The notes under the pieces: generated by a model | The model's input: the letters and a program-made list of their open reading frames with translations, nothing else | Databases searched by the model: none | Told to the model about the DNA's origin: nothing | Part shown: in pieces, positions 28,415-36,565 of the stretch | Position numbering within the stretch: the first letter of the stretch is position 1 | How the letters are laid out: every line of letters begins with the position of its first letter | Position numbers and translations under genes: made by a program | NCBI RefSeq assembly: GCF_949282365.1 | Contig: NZ_CASDOY010000012.1 | Coordinates: 1-46,838 of the forward strand | Reading direction: 5' to 3' | Source: an uncultured Desulfovibrio sp. | GTDB taxonomy: Bacteria; Desulfobacterota; Desulfovibrionia; Desulfovibrionales; Desulfovibrionaceae | DNA: 46,838 nucleotides

Positions 28415-28442
28415 AAAAGGCAGCTTTCGGGCTGCCTTTTTT
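28415..28442 (+). terminator. intrinsic terminator after pyrE
   Basis: A 10-bp stem AAAAGGCAGC (28415-28424) with GCTGCCTTTT (28431-28440), and a T6 run. From 28443 to 28860 the DNA is AT-rich and shows no gene. Confidence 0.85.
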
Positions 28443-28769
28443 GCTGCCGGTCTCCGGCCGCAGGCCCGTGGGCCAGGGAAAAAAGGGAAGGGAAACAGGG
28501 GACAAGAGAAAAATTTTCAAAAATTTTGCAAAAAATTTGTCCGGCTTCATTGCAAAATGTGACAGCCGAAAGCCGCCGGAAAAGTGCGGCCGTGGAGCCG
28601 TCATGCTACTGCAAAATAAAAAAACTGTACGCATATGGACTTGTGTGCCGGATATGTCTTTGACGCAATAACACAAAAAAATAAAGTATCATTTTTTTCA
28701 TCTACAGTTTTATCATGTTCTTTTGTGAGGCTTGTTCATTATTTCTTAAACAATGCGAAAAAATTTTGG

Positions 28770-28785
28770 CTGTTTGTGTAAACAG
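28770..28785. promoter_or_regulatory. operator-like palindrome upstream of the symporter gene
   Basis: CTGTTTGTGTAAACAG, 6-bp arms with a 4-base spacer, in an AT-rich region about 80 bases upstream of the predicted promoter. Confidence 0.4.
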
Positions 28786-28864
28786 TCATAGCGGAACTAT
28801 GTGCATTACATAACAAAGTGCGCATTTTTCCGTACAAAACCGGCATGAAGCAGAGTCCGCCCCT

Positions 28865-28893
28865 TTGCAGCGACGCACAAAGCGTGCTAATGT
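28865..28893 (+). promoter_or_regulatory. promoter of the symporter gene
   Basis: TTGCAG (28865-28870) and TAATGT (28888-28893) with a 17-base spacer. Transcription would start near 28900 and give a ~97-base leader containing several hairpins. Confidence 0.55.
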
Positions 28894-28996
28894 GTGATTG
28901 CGCCATTCGCTGTGGTGCGGACATTCCATCCGGCGGGAGCCTGCCGGTGGAAGACAGCAACGAGAGGACAGGGGCGAGCCCCGGGAGGATGTGGCT

Positions 28997-30355
28997 GTGG
29001 AGCAGCTTTACAAGCTTTTGGAAACCTTTAACGGCTTTTTGTGGTGCCCGGTCATGCTGATCCTGCTGGTGGGCACGGGCGTCTATCTGAACATTGCTCT
29101 GCGCTGCTTCTCTTTCCGTAACTGGATACGGGCCTACAAGTGTCTGTGGCAGGGGCGCTCCCACCAGTCCGAACAGGGCGAGATCTCGCCCTGGAACGCC
29201 CTCATGACCGCCCTGGCCGCCGATATCGGCACCGGCAACGTGGTGGGCGTGGCCCTGGCCATCGCCATCGGCGGCCCCGGCGCCCTGTTCTGGATGTGGG
29301 TCACGGCCCTGGTGGGCATGATGACCAAGTTCAGCGAAGTCCTGCTCTCCGTGCATTTCCGTGAAAAGACCCCCGCCGGCAACTGGGTGGGCGGGGCCAT
29401 GTACTTCATCAAGAACGGCCTGGGACCCAAGTGGGTCTGGCTGGGCACCTGCTTCGCCGTGTTCGGCATCTGCGCCTGCATCGGCACGGGCGGCATGGTG
29501 CAGGCCAAGGCCATCACGGACAACATCTCCGGCACCTTCGGCCTGCCCGCCTGGTTCTGCGGCCTGCTGCTGGTGGCCCTGTGCGTGGCCGTGCTGCTGG
29601 GCGGCGTGCGGCGCATCGGCGCCGTGGCCGGCAAGATCGTGCCCTTCATGGCCATCATGTACGTCTTCATGTGCCTGCTCATCATCGGCATGAACATCGA
29701 AAAGGTGCCCTCCGTCTTCTGGTGGGTCATCTCCGACGCCTTCCAGCCCACGGCGGCCACGGGAGGTTTCGTGGGCGCCACGGTGATGATGGCCATCCGC
29801 CAGGGCATGGCCCGCGGCATCTTCTCCAATGAAGCCGGCCTGGGCACCGCGCCCATGGCCCATGCGGCCTCCACGGCCGAGACCCCGCTGGTGCAGGCCT
29901 CCATCGGCATGCTCGACGTCTTCATCGATACCATCATCGTCTGCAGCATGACGGGCTTCGTCATCCTGGTGACGGGCACCTGGACGGCCGGTTCCGCCTC
30001 CGCGGGCATGATGACCTCCATGGCCTTCGAGCAGGCCCTGCCCGGCGTGGGCCAGTTCGCGGTGACGGTCTGCCTGAGCTTCTTCGCCTTCACCACCATC
30101 CTCGGCTGGTGCGTGTACGGCGAGCGCTGCGCCATCTACCTCTTCGGCGACCGCGCCCAGATGATCTTCCGCGTGGTCTACTGCCTGGCGGTGGGCGTGG
30201 GCTCCGTGCTGGCCCTGGACGCCGTGTGGCTGCTGGCCGATACCTGCAACGCCCTGATGGCGCTGCCCAACCTGACCGGCGTCCTGCTGCTGAGCCCCGT
30301 GCTGTTCAAGATCGTGCGGGAAGAGGTGGCCAAGGACGACCGTTTCGTCGTGTAG
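28997..30355 (+). CDS. sodium:alanine symporter family transporter
   Basis: 452 residues with about ten to eleven membrane segments. The signature near residue 62 is A-D-I-G-T-G-N-V-V-G-V, with F-S-N-E-A-G-L-G near 280. It imports alanine or glycine with sodium. Start choice: GGGAGG lies 2 bases before GTG 28991 and 8 bases before GTG 28997, so 28997 fits better; upstream codons are Arg-rich and non-conserved. The AT-rich upstream region and structured leader suggest separate control. Confidence 0.9.
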   Translation: MEQLYKLLETFNGFLWCPVMLILLVGTGVYLNIALRCFSFRNWIRAYKCLWQGRSHQSEQGEISPWNALMTALAADIGTGNVVGVALAIAIGGPGALFWMWVTALVGMMTKFSEVLLSVHFREKTPAGNWVGGAMYFIKNGLGPKWVWLGTCFAVFGICACIGTGGMVQAKAITDNISGTFGLPAWFCGLLLVALCVAVLLGGVRRIGAVAGKIVPFMAIMYVFMCLLIIGMNIEKVPSVFWWVISDAFQPTAATGGFVGATVMMAIRQGMARGIFSNEAGLGTAPMAHAASTAETPLVQASIGMLDVFIDTIIVCSMTGFVILVTGTWTAGSASAGMMTSMAFEQALPGVGQFAVTVCLSFFAFTTILGWCVYGERCAIYLFGDRAQMIFRVVYCLAVGVGSVLALDAVWLLADTCNALMALPNLTGVLLLSPVLFKIVREEVAKDDRFVV

Positions 30356-30645
30356 GCATCAACAAGCATCAAGGGGCGCGCCCCGGCGCGCCCTCTGATA
30401 TGATCGTGACATAGCCTGAGGCAGGCAGCCCGGGGCCGGTGTTCCCCGCTGCGGGGGACCTCCCGCCGCCTGCCCGAAAGCGGCTTTTCCCGTGGGGGGA
30501 GGGCCCGCCGCGAAGAAGGCTGCGGAGTTCGCAAGGGCGCAGCGGGATGGAAACGTCCCTGCCGGGGCCCGAACGGCGCCATGCTCCTGCCGGGCAGGAC
30601 GCCGGAGCTCCCATCCCGTTCACCTTTTGGAAGAGGGGCAAGGCA
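30356..30645 (+). other. leader region of the cytochrome-rnf operon
   Basis: About 290 GC-rich bases between the symporter and the cytochrome. A GGGGCGCGCC/GGCGCGCCC hairpin (about 30374-30395) could end the symporter transcript, though the T-run is poor. Several further stems are visible, but I recognise no riboswitch class. Frames upstream of the TTG start are Pro/Arg-rich. Confidence 0.4.
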
Positions 30646-31458
30646 TTGCAAAAACGTTATCTTTCCATCGCCATCCTGACGGTCGTCCTGGCCGTGGCGG
30701 GGATCGTCGGCTATCTGCTGCCGTCGGGCCCGGTCGCGGGGGACAAGGAACCTGCCACGCGCCGCATCCTGTTCGACAACGCAGGCGGTCCCGTGGTCTT
30801 CGACCATCAGAAGCACAGCCAGCTGCTCAAGGAAGATTGCGCCACCTGCCATCACGAGAGCCTGCAGAAGACGCCGGACAAGGCCCTGGCCTGTGCCAGC
30901 TGTCATGGCGTGGCTCTGGACGATGCCTTCAAGGCAGGGCACGCCAAGAGCTATCCCCAGGAAAGCTGCGTCACCTGTCATCACTACACGCTGGCGGCCA
31001 GGCAGTGGGGCCACAGGCAGCATGCCGAGGACTTCGGCGTGGACTGCACCTCCTGCCACCACGCGGACACGGGCATCGAGCCCGAACCGCAGAACTGCGC
31101 CAACTGCCATGACGCCGGCGCCCGCCCCGCCTGGAAGGCCGCGGAGCCCGGCACGCCGCCCGTCCTGGCCGATGCCGTGCACGCGCGCTGCGCCACCTGC
31201 CACCAGGACATGTTCGGCAAGGCCAAGGGCTGCGCCAACTGTCATGAACTGAAGCCCACCCGCAAGGACGCCGAAGCGGTGAAGGGCAAGGTCGATCCCC
31301 TGTACGCTGATTGCACGGTCTGCCATGTGCAGAAGAGCGCGGACAAGCTGATCCCCGGTCGCATGGACGCCTTCCACGGCCAGTGCATGGGATGCCATGA
31401 AAAGCTCGGCAAGGGCCCCTTCGGCAAGGACAAGTGCGCCCAGTGCCATACCAAGTAG
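30646..31458 (+). CDS. decaheme cytochrome c of the Rnf cluster
   Basis: 270 residues from TTG 30646; AAGAGGGG lies about 8 bases upstream and an N-terminal anchor (about 5-26) follows. An in-frame ATG at 30547 is possible but would bury the anchor. Ten C-x-x-C-H heme motifs are readable, with extra His as distal ligands, as in class III-type multiheme cytochromes. Rnf operons of Desulfovibrio carry such a cytochrome at this place. It should face the periplasm, tethered to the membrane, and pass electrons between the periplasmic cytochrome pool and Rnf. It precedes rnfC by 10 bases. Confidence 0.93.
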   Translation: MQKRYLSIAILTVVLAVAGIVGYLLPSGPVAGDKEPATRRILFDNAGGPVVFDHQKHSQLLKEDCATCHHESLQKTPDKALACASCHGVALDDAFKAGHAKSYPQESCVTCHHYTLAARQWGHRQHAEDFGVDCTSCHHADTGIEPEPQNCANCHDAGARPAWKAAEPGTPPVLADAVHARCATCHQDMFGKAKGCANCHELKPTRKDAEAVKGKVDPLYADCTVCHVQKSADKLIPGRMDAFHGQCMGCHEKLGKGPFGKDKCAQCHTK

Positions 31459-31468
31459 CGAGGCGGGT

Positions 31469-32743
31469 ATGAAAGAAGTATTCCAGATGTTGCAGGACCC
31501 GCGTTTCCACCTGGTGTACGGGGTGACGCAACGCTACAGCGACGGCCCGGAACCGCGCCGCGTGCGCCTCAACCGCGAGGGCTACAAGCTCGTCGAGGGC
31601 GTGACCAAGAAGGCGCTGGTCTATCCGCGCATGCGCCTGGCGGTGCATCCCTCGCCGCTCAAGGGGGACGCCTTTTCGCCCATTTTCGGCCGCATCACCG
31701 ACGTCACCGAGCGCAGCCTGTTCGTGGAGGCCATCGAGCCCGACGAGGCCCTGCGCGCCCAGGCCGACAGCGTGGAGAAGGTGGACCTGCTCAATGACGA
31801 ACGCACGGGCCAGGAACTGGCCGTGCTGCTCAAGAGCCTGGGCCTGAACACCAAATCCCTGGGCCAGCAGTGCGAGACCCTGATCATCAACGGCCTGAAC
31901 CCCGACCCCGGGGTCACCTGGGCCGAACCCATGCTCCTGACCCATCAGAGCACGCTGCGCGCCGGTCTGGCCGTGCTGCGCCGCCTGACCCCGGCCAAGC
32001 GCATCCTGCTGGCCGTGCCGCGCGAGCTGCACCTGCACTTCGACGACGTGGAAGTGGTGCGGGTGACGGCCCGCTACCCCGCCAGCGTCAACGCCCTGCT
32101 GGTCAAGACCGTGACCGGCAAGGAAAATCCCGAGGGCGTGGGCATCGTGGGCCTGCACAATGTCTGGAGCCTGGGGCGCGTGGCGCGCACGGGGCTGCCC
32201 CTCATCGAGTCGGTCATCACCCTGGGCAGCTACACCCACTCCGGCAACTACATCGTCAAGGAAGGCAGCATGCTGGGCGAGCTGCTGGAATTCGCCCACA
32301 TCAAGCTCAACAGCGGCGACACCCTGGTGCGCGGCGGCCCGCTGCGCGGCGAGAGCATCGACCGTCTGGACCGCAGCATCACCAAGGGCGCCACGGGCGT
32401 CTTCGTGGTGGAGGCGGGCACCGTGCCGCCCATGGAAGGCCACAGCCCCTGCATCAACTGCGGGGCCTGCGTGCTCATCTGCCCCGCGCGCCTGAGCCCC
32501 AGCATGCTGAGCCGCAACGCGGAATTCGCCCTGCACGAGCGCTGCCGCGACGAACATGTGGACTGCTGTCTGGAATGCGGCCTGTGCGGCTATGTCTGCA
32601 TCGCCCGCCGTCCGGTGCTGCAATACATCCGTCTGGCCAAGCACAAGCTGGCCCAGGCCGATGAGGCCCGCCGTCTGAAAGAACGCGAGCTGCGTCCCGT
32701 AGGCGCGCAGTCCGCCGACGAAGCCAAGGAAGGAGAAAACTGA
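31469..32743 (+). CDS. rnfC: Rnf complex subunit RnfC, divergent
   Basis: 424 residues. Two [4Fe-4S] sites near the end are intact: C328-x2-C331-x2-C334-x3-C338 and C367-x2-C370-x2-C373-x3-C377. The N-terminal barrel is present but short. In usual RnfC a G-x-G-G-x-G-F-P-T loop and an A-E-C-E-P-Y segment bind FMN/NADH. Here the matching region (about 121-150) reads S-L-G-L-N-T-K-S-L-G then I-N-G-L-N-P-D-P, so both are lost. ATG 31469 has GAGGCGGGT. It overlaps rnfD by one base. The cytoplasmic oxidoreductase partner may therefore not be NAD. Confidence 0.92.
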   Translation: MKEVFQMLQDPRFHLVYGVTQRYSDGPEPRRVRLNREGYKLVEGVTKKALVYPRMRLAVHPSPLKGDAFSPIFGRITDVTERSLFVEAIEPDEALRAQADSVEKVDLLNDERTGQELAVLLKSLGLNTKSLGQQCETLIINGLNPDPGVTWAEPMLLTHQSTLRAGLAVLRRLTPAKRILLAVPRELHLHFDDVEVVRVTARYPASVNALLVKTVTGKENPEGVGIVGLHNVWSLGRVARTGLPLIESVITLGSYTHSGNYIVKEGSMLGELLEFAHIKLNSGDTLVRGGPLRGESIDRLDRSITKGATGVFVVEAGTVPPMEGHSPCINCGACVLICPARLSPSMLSRNAEFALHERCRDEHVDCCLECGLCGYVCIARRPVLQYIRLAKHKLAQADEARRLKERELRPVGAQSADEAKEGEN

Positions 32744-33702
32744 TGCCCGCTGCCGCTCAATCTTCCGTCTTGCTGGCCATGAGCGCCCCGCCGTACTGGC
32801 ACTGCGGGCGCACCGTGCGCCGCCAGAGCCTGATGACCCTCGTGGCCCTGCTGCCCGCCGTCATCGGGGCCGTCTGGACCTGGGGACTGCCCGCCGTGCG
32901 CGTCATGTCCCTGTGCGTGGCCGTGGCCGTGCTCACCGAGGCCGCCTGCCAGAAACTCATGGGCCGCGAGCTGTCCATCGACGACTACACCGCCGTGTGT
33001 TCCGGCCTGCTGCTGGCCTTCCTGCTGCCGGCCGACGCGCCCTGGTGGATCGCCGTCATGGCGCCGCTGGTGGCCATCAGCCTGGGCAAGATGGCTTTCG
33101 GCGGCCTGGGCGCCAACCCGGTCAATACCAGCCTGGTGGGCTGGGCCGTGCTCTTCGTCTCTTTCCCGCTGTTCATGGAACCCAACGCCGTGCAGCTCAA
33201 CGCCGCCAATCTGGTGGATCCGCTGGTGCGGCTCAAGTTCTTCGGCTGGGCCGATGCCGACCACATCCCCCTGCAGAACCTCTTGCTGGGCCAGCAGATC
33301 AGCGGCCTGGGCGCCGGTCAGGTGGGCGCGCTCTTCGTGGGCGGTTCCCTGCTGGCGGCCCGCGGCTTCATCCGCTGGCAGCCGGCCCTGGGCTTCTTCG
33401 CCGGCGTGGCCGGTCTGGCGGCCGTCTTCTACATGAGCAGCCCCACCACCGACGCCTCGCCCCTGTTCCACCTCTGCACGGGCTCGGTCATGCTGGGCGG
33501 TTTCTTCCTCATCACCGATCCGGCCAACGCGCCCTCGCGTCCCCTGCCCATGTTCCTCTACGGTCTGCTGGGCGGCGCGCTGGTCATGGCCATCCGCAAG
33601 TACGGCATCTACCTTGACGGGGTGCCCTTTGCCATCCTGCTGGCCAATCTGGTGGCCCCGCTGCTGGATACCATCCGGCCCAAACCCTTTGGAGTGCGCT
33701 AG
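32743..33702 (+). CDS. rnfD: Rnf complex subunit RnfD
   Basis: 319 residues, membrane protein with about nine to ten segments. G-L-G-A-N-P-V-N-T-S-L-V-G corresponds to the conserved G-L-G-x-N-P-F-N motif of RnfD/NqrB. The covalent-FMN motif (S-x-A-T-P-L in relatives) aligns with N-L-V-D159-P-L, so the flavin-bearing Thr appears replaced by Asp. RnfD normally forms part of the ion channel. Start overlaps the rnfC stop. Confidence 0.93.
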   Translation: MPAAAQSSVLLAMSAPPYWHCGRTVRRQSLMTLVALLPAVIGAVWTWGLPAVRVMSLCVAVAVLTEAACQKLMGRELSIDDYTAVCSGLLLAFLLPADAPWWIAVMAPLVAISLGKMAFGGLGANPVNTSLVGWAVLFVSFPLFMEPNAVQLNAANLVDPLVRLKFFGWADADHIPLQNLLLGQQISGLGAGQVGALFVGGSLLAARGFIRWQPALGFFAGVAGLAAVFYMSSPTTDASPLFHLCTGSVMLGGFFLITDPANAPSRPLPMFLYGLLGGALVMAIRKYGIYLDGVPFAILLANLVAPLLDTIRPKPFGVR

Positions 33703-33704
33703 CC

Positions 33705-34283
33705 ATGGCCGATATTCTGCGAATGATCGTCGTTCTGTCAGCCCTGTGCGGACTTTCGGGCTTCGCCCTTTCCTACCTCAAGATGGTCACCGCGCCCGTC
33801 ATCGAGGAACAGGTGCTGACCTATGTGCAGGGACCGGCCATCGCCGGGGTGTTCACTGGTATCGACAACCAGCCCATTGCCGACCGCAAAGCCTTTGAGA
33901 CGGACAAGGGGCGCGTGCTGGTCTTCCCCGCCATGCGCGGCGGGCAGCTGGTGGGCGTGGCCCTGGAAGCCAAGGGCAAGGGCTACGGCGGCGACGTGGG
34001 CGTGATGGTGGGCTTCAATGTGGCCAACGACACGCTGGCCGGCATCGGCACCACCACCCTCAAGGAAACGCCCGGTCTGGGCATGCGCATCGCGGAACCC
34101 GGCTTCACCGGACAGTTCAGGGGCATCGCCGCGCCTGTGGGCCTCAAGAGCCAGGGCGGCAGCATCGACGGCATCTCCGGCGCCACCATCTCCTCCACGG
34201 GGGCGGTGACGGCCGTGAACTCGGCCGCGCAGACCTACACGGCCCTCAAGCCGGAAATCCTCAAGACCTGGGGCAGCAAATAA
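33705..34283 (+). CDS. rnfG: Rnf complex subunit RnfG
   Basis: 192 residues: one N-terminal membrane helix (about 5-25), then a periplasmic FMN-binding domain with D-G-I-S-G-A-T161-I-S-S, the Thr to which FMN is attached by ApbE. It is intact here, in contrast to RnfD. It relays electrons on the outer face. Two bases follow the rnfD stop. Confidence 0.95.
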   Translation: MADILRMIVVLSALCGLSGFALSYLKMVTAPVIEEQVLTYVQGPAIAGVFTGIDNQPIADRKAFETDKGRVLVFPAMRGGQLVGVALEAKGKGYGGDVGVMVGFNVANDTLAGIGTTTLKETPGLGMRIAEPGFTGQFRGIAAPVGLKSQGGSIDGISGATISSTGAVTAVNSAAQTYTALKPEILKTWGSK

Positions 34284-34293
34284 GGAGCCAGCC

Positions 34294-34974
34294 ATGAGCA
34301 GCGTCATGCAAGAATTCACCAAGGGGCTGTGGAAGGACCTGCCGCCCTTCCGGCTGGTCCTTGGCCTGTGTCCCACGCTGGCGGTCACCAACTCCGCCAA
34401 CAACGGTCTGGGCATGGGTGCGGCGGTCATCTTCGTGCTCGTGCTTTCCAACATGATCATTTCCATGGTGCGCGGCATCATCCCCAAGAAAGTGCGCATC
34501 GCCTGCTTCATCGTCATCGCGGCCTCGCTGGTGGTGGCCGTGGAACTGCTCATGCAGGCCTATGCCTATCCGCTCTACCAGCAGCTGGGCATCTTCGTAC
34601 CGCTCATCGTGGTGAACTGCATCATCCTGGCCCGCGCCGAGGCCTTCGCCGCCAAGAACGGCGTGGCCGCCTCGGTGGCCGACGGCCTGGGCATCGGCCT
34701 GGGCTTCACCATGTCGCTGACCTTCCTGGGCTCGCTGCGCGAGATCCTGGGCAACGGCACCTGGTTCGGCCATCCGGTCATGTGGGACGGCTTCCAGCCG
34801 TTCACCATCATGGTGCAGGCCCCCGGCGCGTTCGTCTGTCTGGGTCTCATCCTGGCCACCATGAACGTCATCAATGTCTGGCAGTCCCGCCGCAAGGGCG
34901 GCCAGATGGTGGAAACTTCCAGCTGCGGCGGCTGCAAGGCGTGCAGCATGCTCCAGCAGCGTCAGGAACAGTAG
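34294..34974 (+). CDS. rnfE: Rnf complex subunit RnfE with Cys-rich tail
   Basis: 226 residues, six membrane segments. C in L-G-L-C-P-T-L and in V-V-N-C-I-I-L are the RnfA/E cysteines that bind the membrane [2Fe-2S] site. The last 20 residues add an unusual C211-G-G-C214-K-A-C217 tail after the final helix. AAGGAGCCAGCC precedes ATG 34294. Confidence 0.94.
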   Translation: MSSVMQEFTKGLWKDLPPFRLVLGLCPTLAVTNSANNGLGMGAAVIFVLVLSNMIISMVRGIIPKKVRIACFIVIAASLVVAVELLMQAYAYPLYQQLGIFVPLIVVNCIILARAEAFAAKNGVAASVADGLGIGLGFTMSLTFLGSLREILGNGTWFGHPVMWDGFQPFTIMVQAPGAFVCLGLILATMNVINVWQSRRKGGQMVETSSCGGCKACSMLQQRQEQ

Positions 34975-35001
34975 CCCCCGGGCTTTCGCAAGGATGCGCG
35001 T

Positions 35002-35577
35002 ATGGATATCTTCCAGCTTTTCATCTCGGCCATCTTCGTCAACAACATCGTGCTGGCCCAGTACCTGGGCAACTGCCCCTACCTCGGCTGCTCCAAGGAA
35101 AAAGGCGTGGCCCTGGGCATGGGCGGTGCGGTGATCTTCGTCATCATCGTGGCCACGGCCTGTACCTGGCTCATGCAGCGCTATGTGCTGGAGCCCTTCG
35201 ACCTGGGCTACCTGCAGACCATCGTCTTCATCGTGGTCATCGCCTCGCTGGTGCAGTTCGTGGAAATGTTCCTCAAGAAGATGGTGCCGCCGCTGTATTC
35301 GGCCCTGGGCATCTTCCTGCCGCTGATCACCACCAACTGCGCCGTCATGGGCGTGACCATCCTGGTGCAGCGCGAGGAATACGATCTGCTGACCTCCGTG
35401 CTCTACGGCGCGGCTTCGGCCGTGGGCTTCACCCTGGCCCTCCTGCTCATGGCGGGCATCCGCGAGCGGCTGGATACCTGCCGCCTGCCCAAGGCCATGG
35501 TCGGCACGCCCATCGCCCTGATCATGGCCGGCCTGATGTCGCTGGCCTTCATGGGCTTCAAGGGTATGGCGCAGTAG
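35002..35577 (+). CDS. rnfA: Rnf complex subunit RnfA
   Basis: 191 residues, six membrane segments, the usual RnfA length. N-N-I-V-L-A-Q-Y-L-G-N-C-P-Y-L-G-C and T-T-N-C-A-V-M-G carry the conserved cysteines. It pairs with RnfE around the membrane iron-sulfur centre. GGATGCGCGT precedes ATG 35002. Confidence 0.96.
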   Translation: MDIFQLFISAIFVNNIVLAQYLGNCPYLGCSKEKGVALGMGGAVIFVIIVATACTWLMQRYVLEPFDLGYLQTIVFIVVIASLVQFVEMFLKKMVPPLYSALGIFLPLITTNCAVMGVTILVQREEYDLLTSVLYGAASAVGFTLALLLMAGIRERLDTCRLPKAMVGTPIALIMAGLMSLAFMGFKGMAQ

Positions 35578-35626
35578 CGCGGACTACGGGCTTTTGACTG
35601 CCGCTGGGCGGCAAGGAGAGGCATAT

Positions 35627-36565
35627 ATGGTTTTTGTTTCCATCATCACCCTGTTCGGATTGGGGCTCGTGGCCGCCATCCTGCTGTCCATCGCCTCGCG
35701 GGTCTTCTACGTCAAGGAAGACCCCCGGGTGGAGGCCGTGCTGGAGGTCCTGCCCGGCGCCAACTGCGGTGGCTGCGGTTTCGCCGGTTGTGAGGGTTAT
35801 GCCGCGGCCGTGGTCTCCGACCCTGACATCCCGGCCAACAAATGCTGCGCCGGCGGCGCCGATACGGCCATCGCCGTGGGCGAGCTGACCGGCAAGACCG
35901 TGGCCGAGGCGGAGCCCCTGTTCTCGCTGCGCCGCTGCGACAAGCTGGCCGGCAATGTGGCCCTGCGTTACCAGTACCAGGGCATGCCCTCCTGCGCGGC
36001 GGCGGCCATGCTGCGCGGCGGCACCGATACCTGCCACTGGTCCTGCATGGGCTTTGGCGACTGCGTCCAGGTCTGTCCCTTCGACGCCATGCAGGTCAGG
36101 GACGGCGTGGTGCGCGTGGACATGACCCGCTGCACGGGCTGCGGCATGTGCGTGACGGCCTGTCCGCGCGGCGTGCTGGAACTGGCCCCGCGCCGCCATC
36201 GTGTGGCCGTGTTCTGCAACACGCGCGAAAAGCTGCGCGCCGTGACCGAAGTCTGCGACGCGGGCTGCATCAACTGCGGCCGCTGCGTCAAGGCCTGTCC
36301 GGCCAAGGCCGTGAGCAACGTGGACGGCCGCATGGTGGTGGACCAGATCAAGTGCCTTTCCTACGGTCCCGACTGCGGCGAGGCCTGCGTGGAAGCCTGT
36401 GCGCGCCATATCCTGCGGCGTACCTGCCCCACGGGCATCGAAGCCGCCAGCGTGGCCAAGGTGAAGGACGATGCCGACGGTGACGGCGGCGCTTCCGGCG
36501 GCGATGTGGTGGCCGCGTCCGCCAAGAACGCCCGTACCCCTGCACAGGAGAACTGCAATGCCTAA
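35627..36565 (+). CDS. rnfB: Rnf complex ferredoxin subunit RnfB
   Basis: 312 residues. N-terminal membrane anchor, then C-G-G-C-G-F-A-G-C of the Fe-S domain, then ferredoxin-type clusters: C-T-G-C-G-M-C-V-T-A-C-P, C-I-N-C-G-R-C-V-K-A-C-P and a further Cys-rich segment near residue 245. It accepts electrons from reduced ferredoxin. AAGGAGAGG precedes ATG 35627. The C-terminal ~35 residues are Gly/Asp/Ala-rich. It overlaps apbE by 8 bases. Confidence 0.95.
   Translation: MVFVSIITLFGLGLVAAILLSIASRVFYVKEDPRVEAVLEVLPGANCGGCGFAGCEGYAAAVVSDPDIPANKCCAGGADTAIAVGELTGKTVAEAEPLFSLRRCDKLAGNVALRYQYQGMPSCAAAAMLRGGTDTCHWSCMGFGDCVQVCPFDAMQVRDGVVRVDMTRCTGCGMCVTACPRGVLELAPRRHRVAVFCNTREKLRAVTEVCDAGCINCGRCVKACPAKAVSNVDGRMVVDQIKCLSYGPDCGEACVEACARHILRRTCPTGIEAASVAKVKDDADGDGGASGGDVVAASAKNARTPAQENCNA

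Noticed and set aside
28900..28990. Glycine or guanidine riboswitch upstream of the symporter
   Set aside because: Hairpins are present but I could not fit the conserved core of either class.
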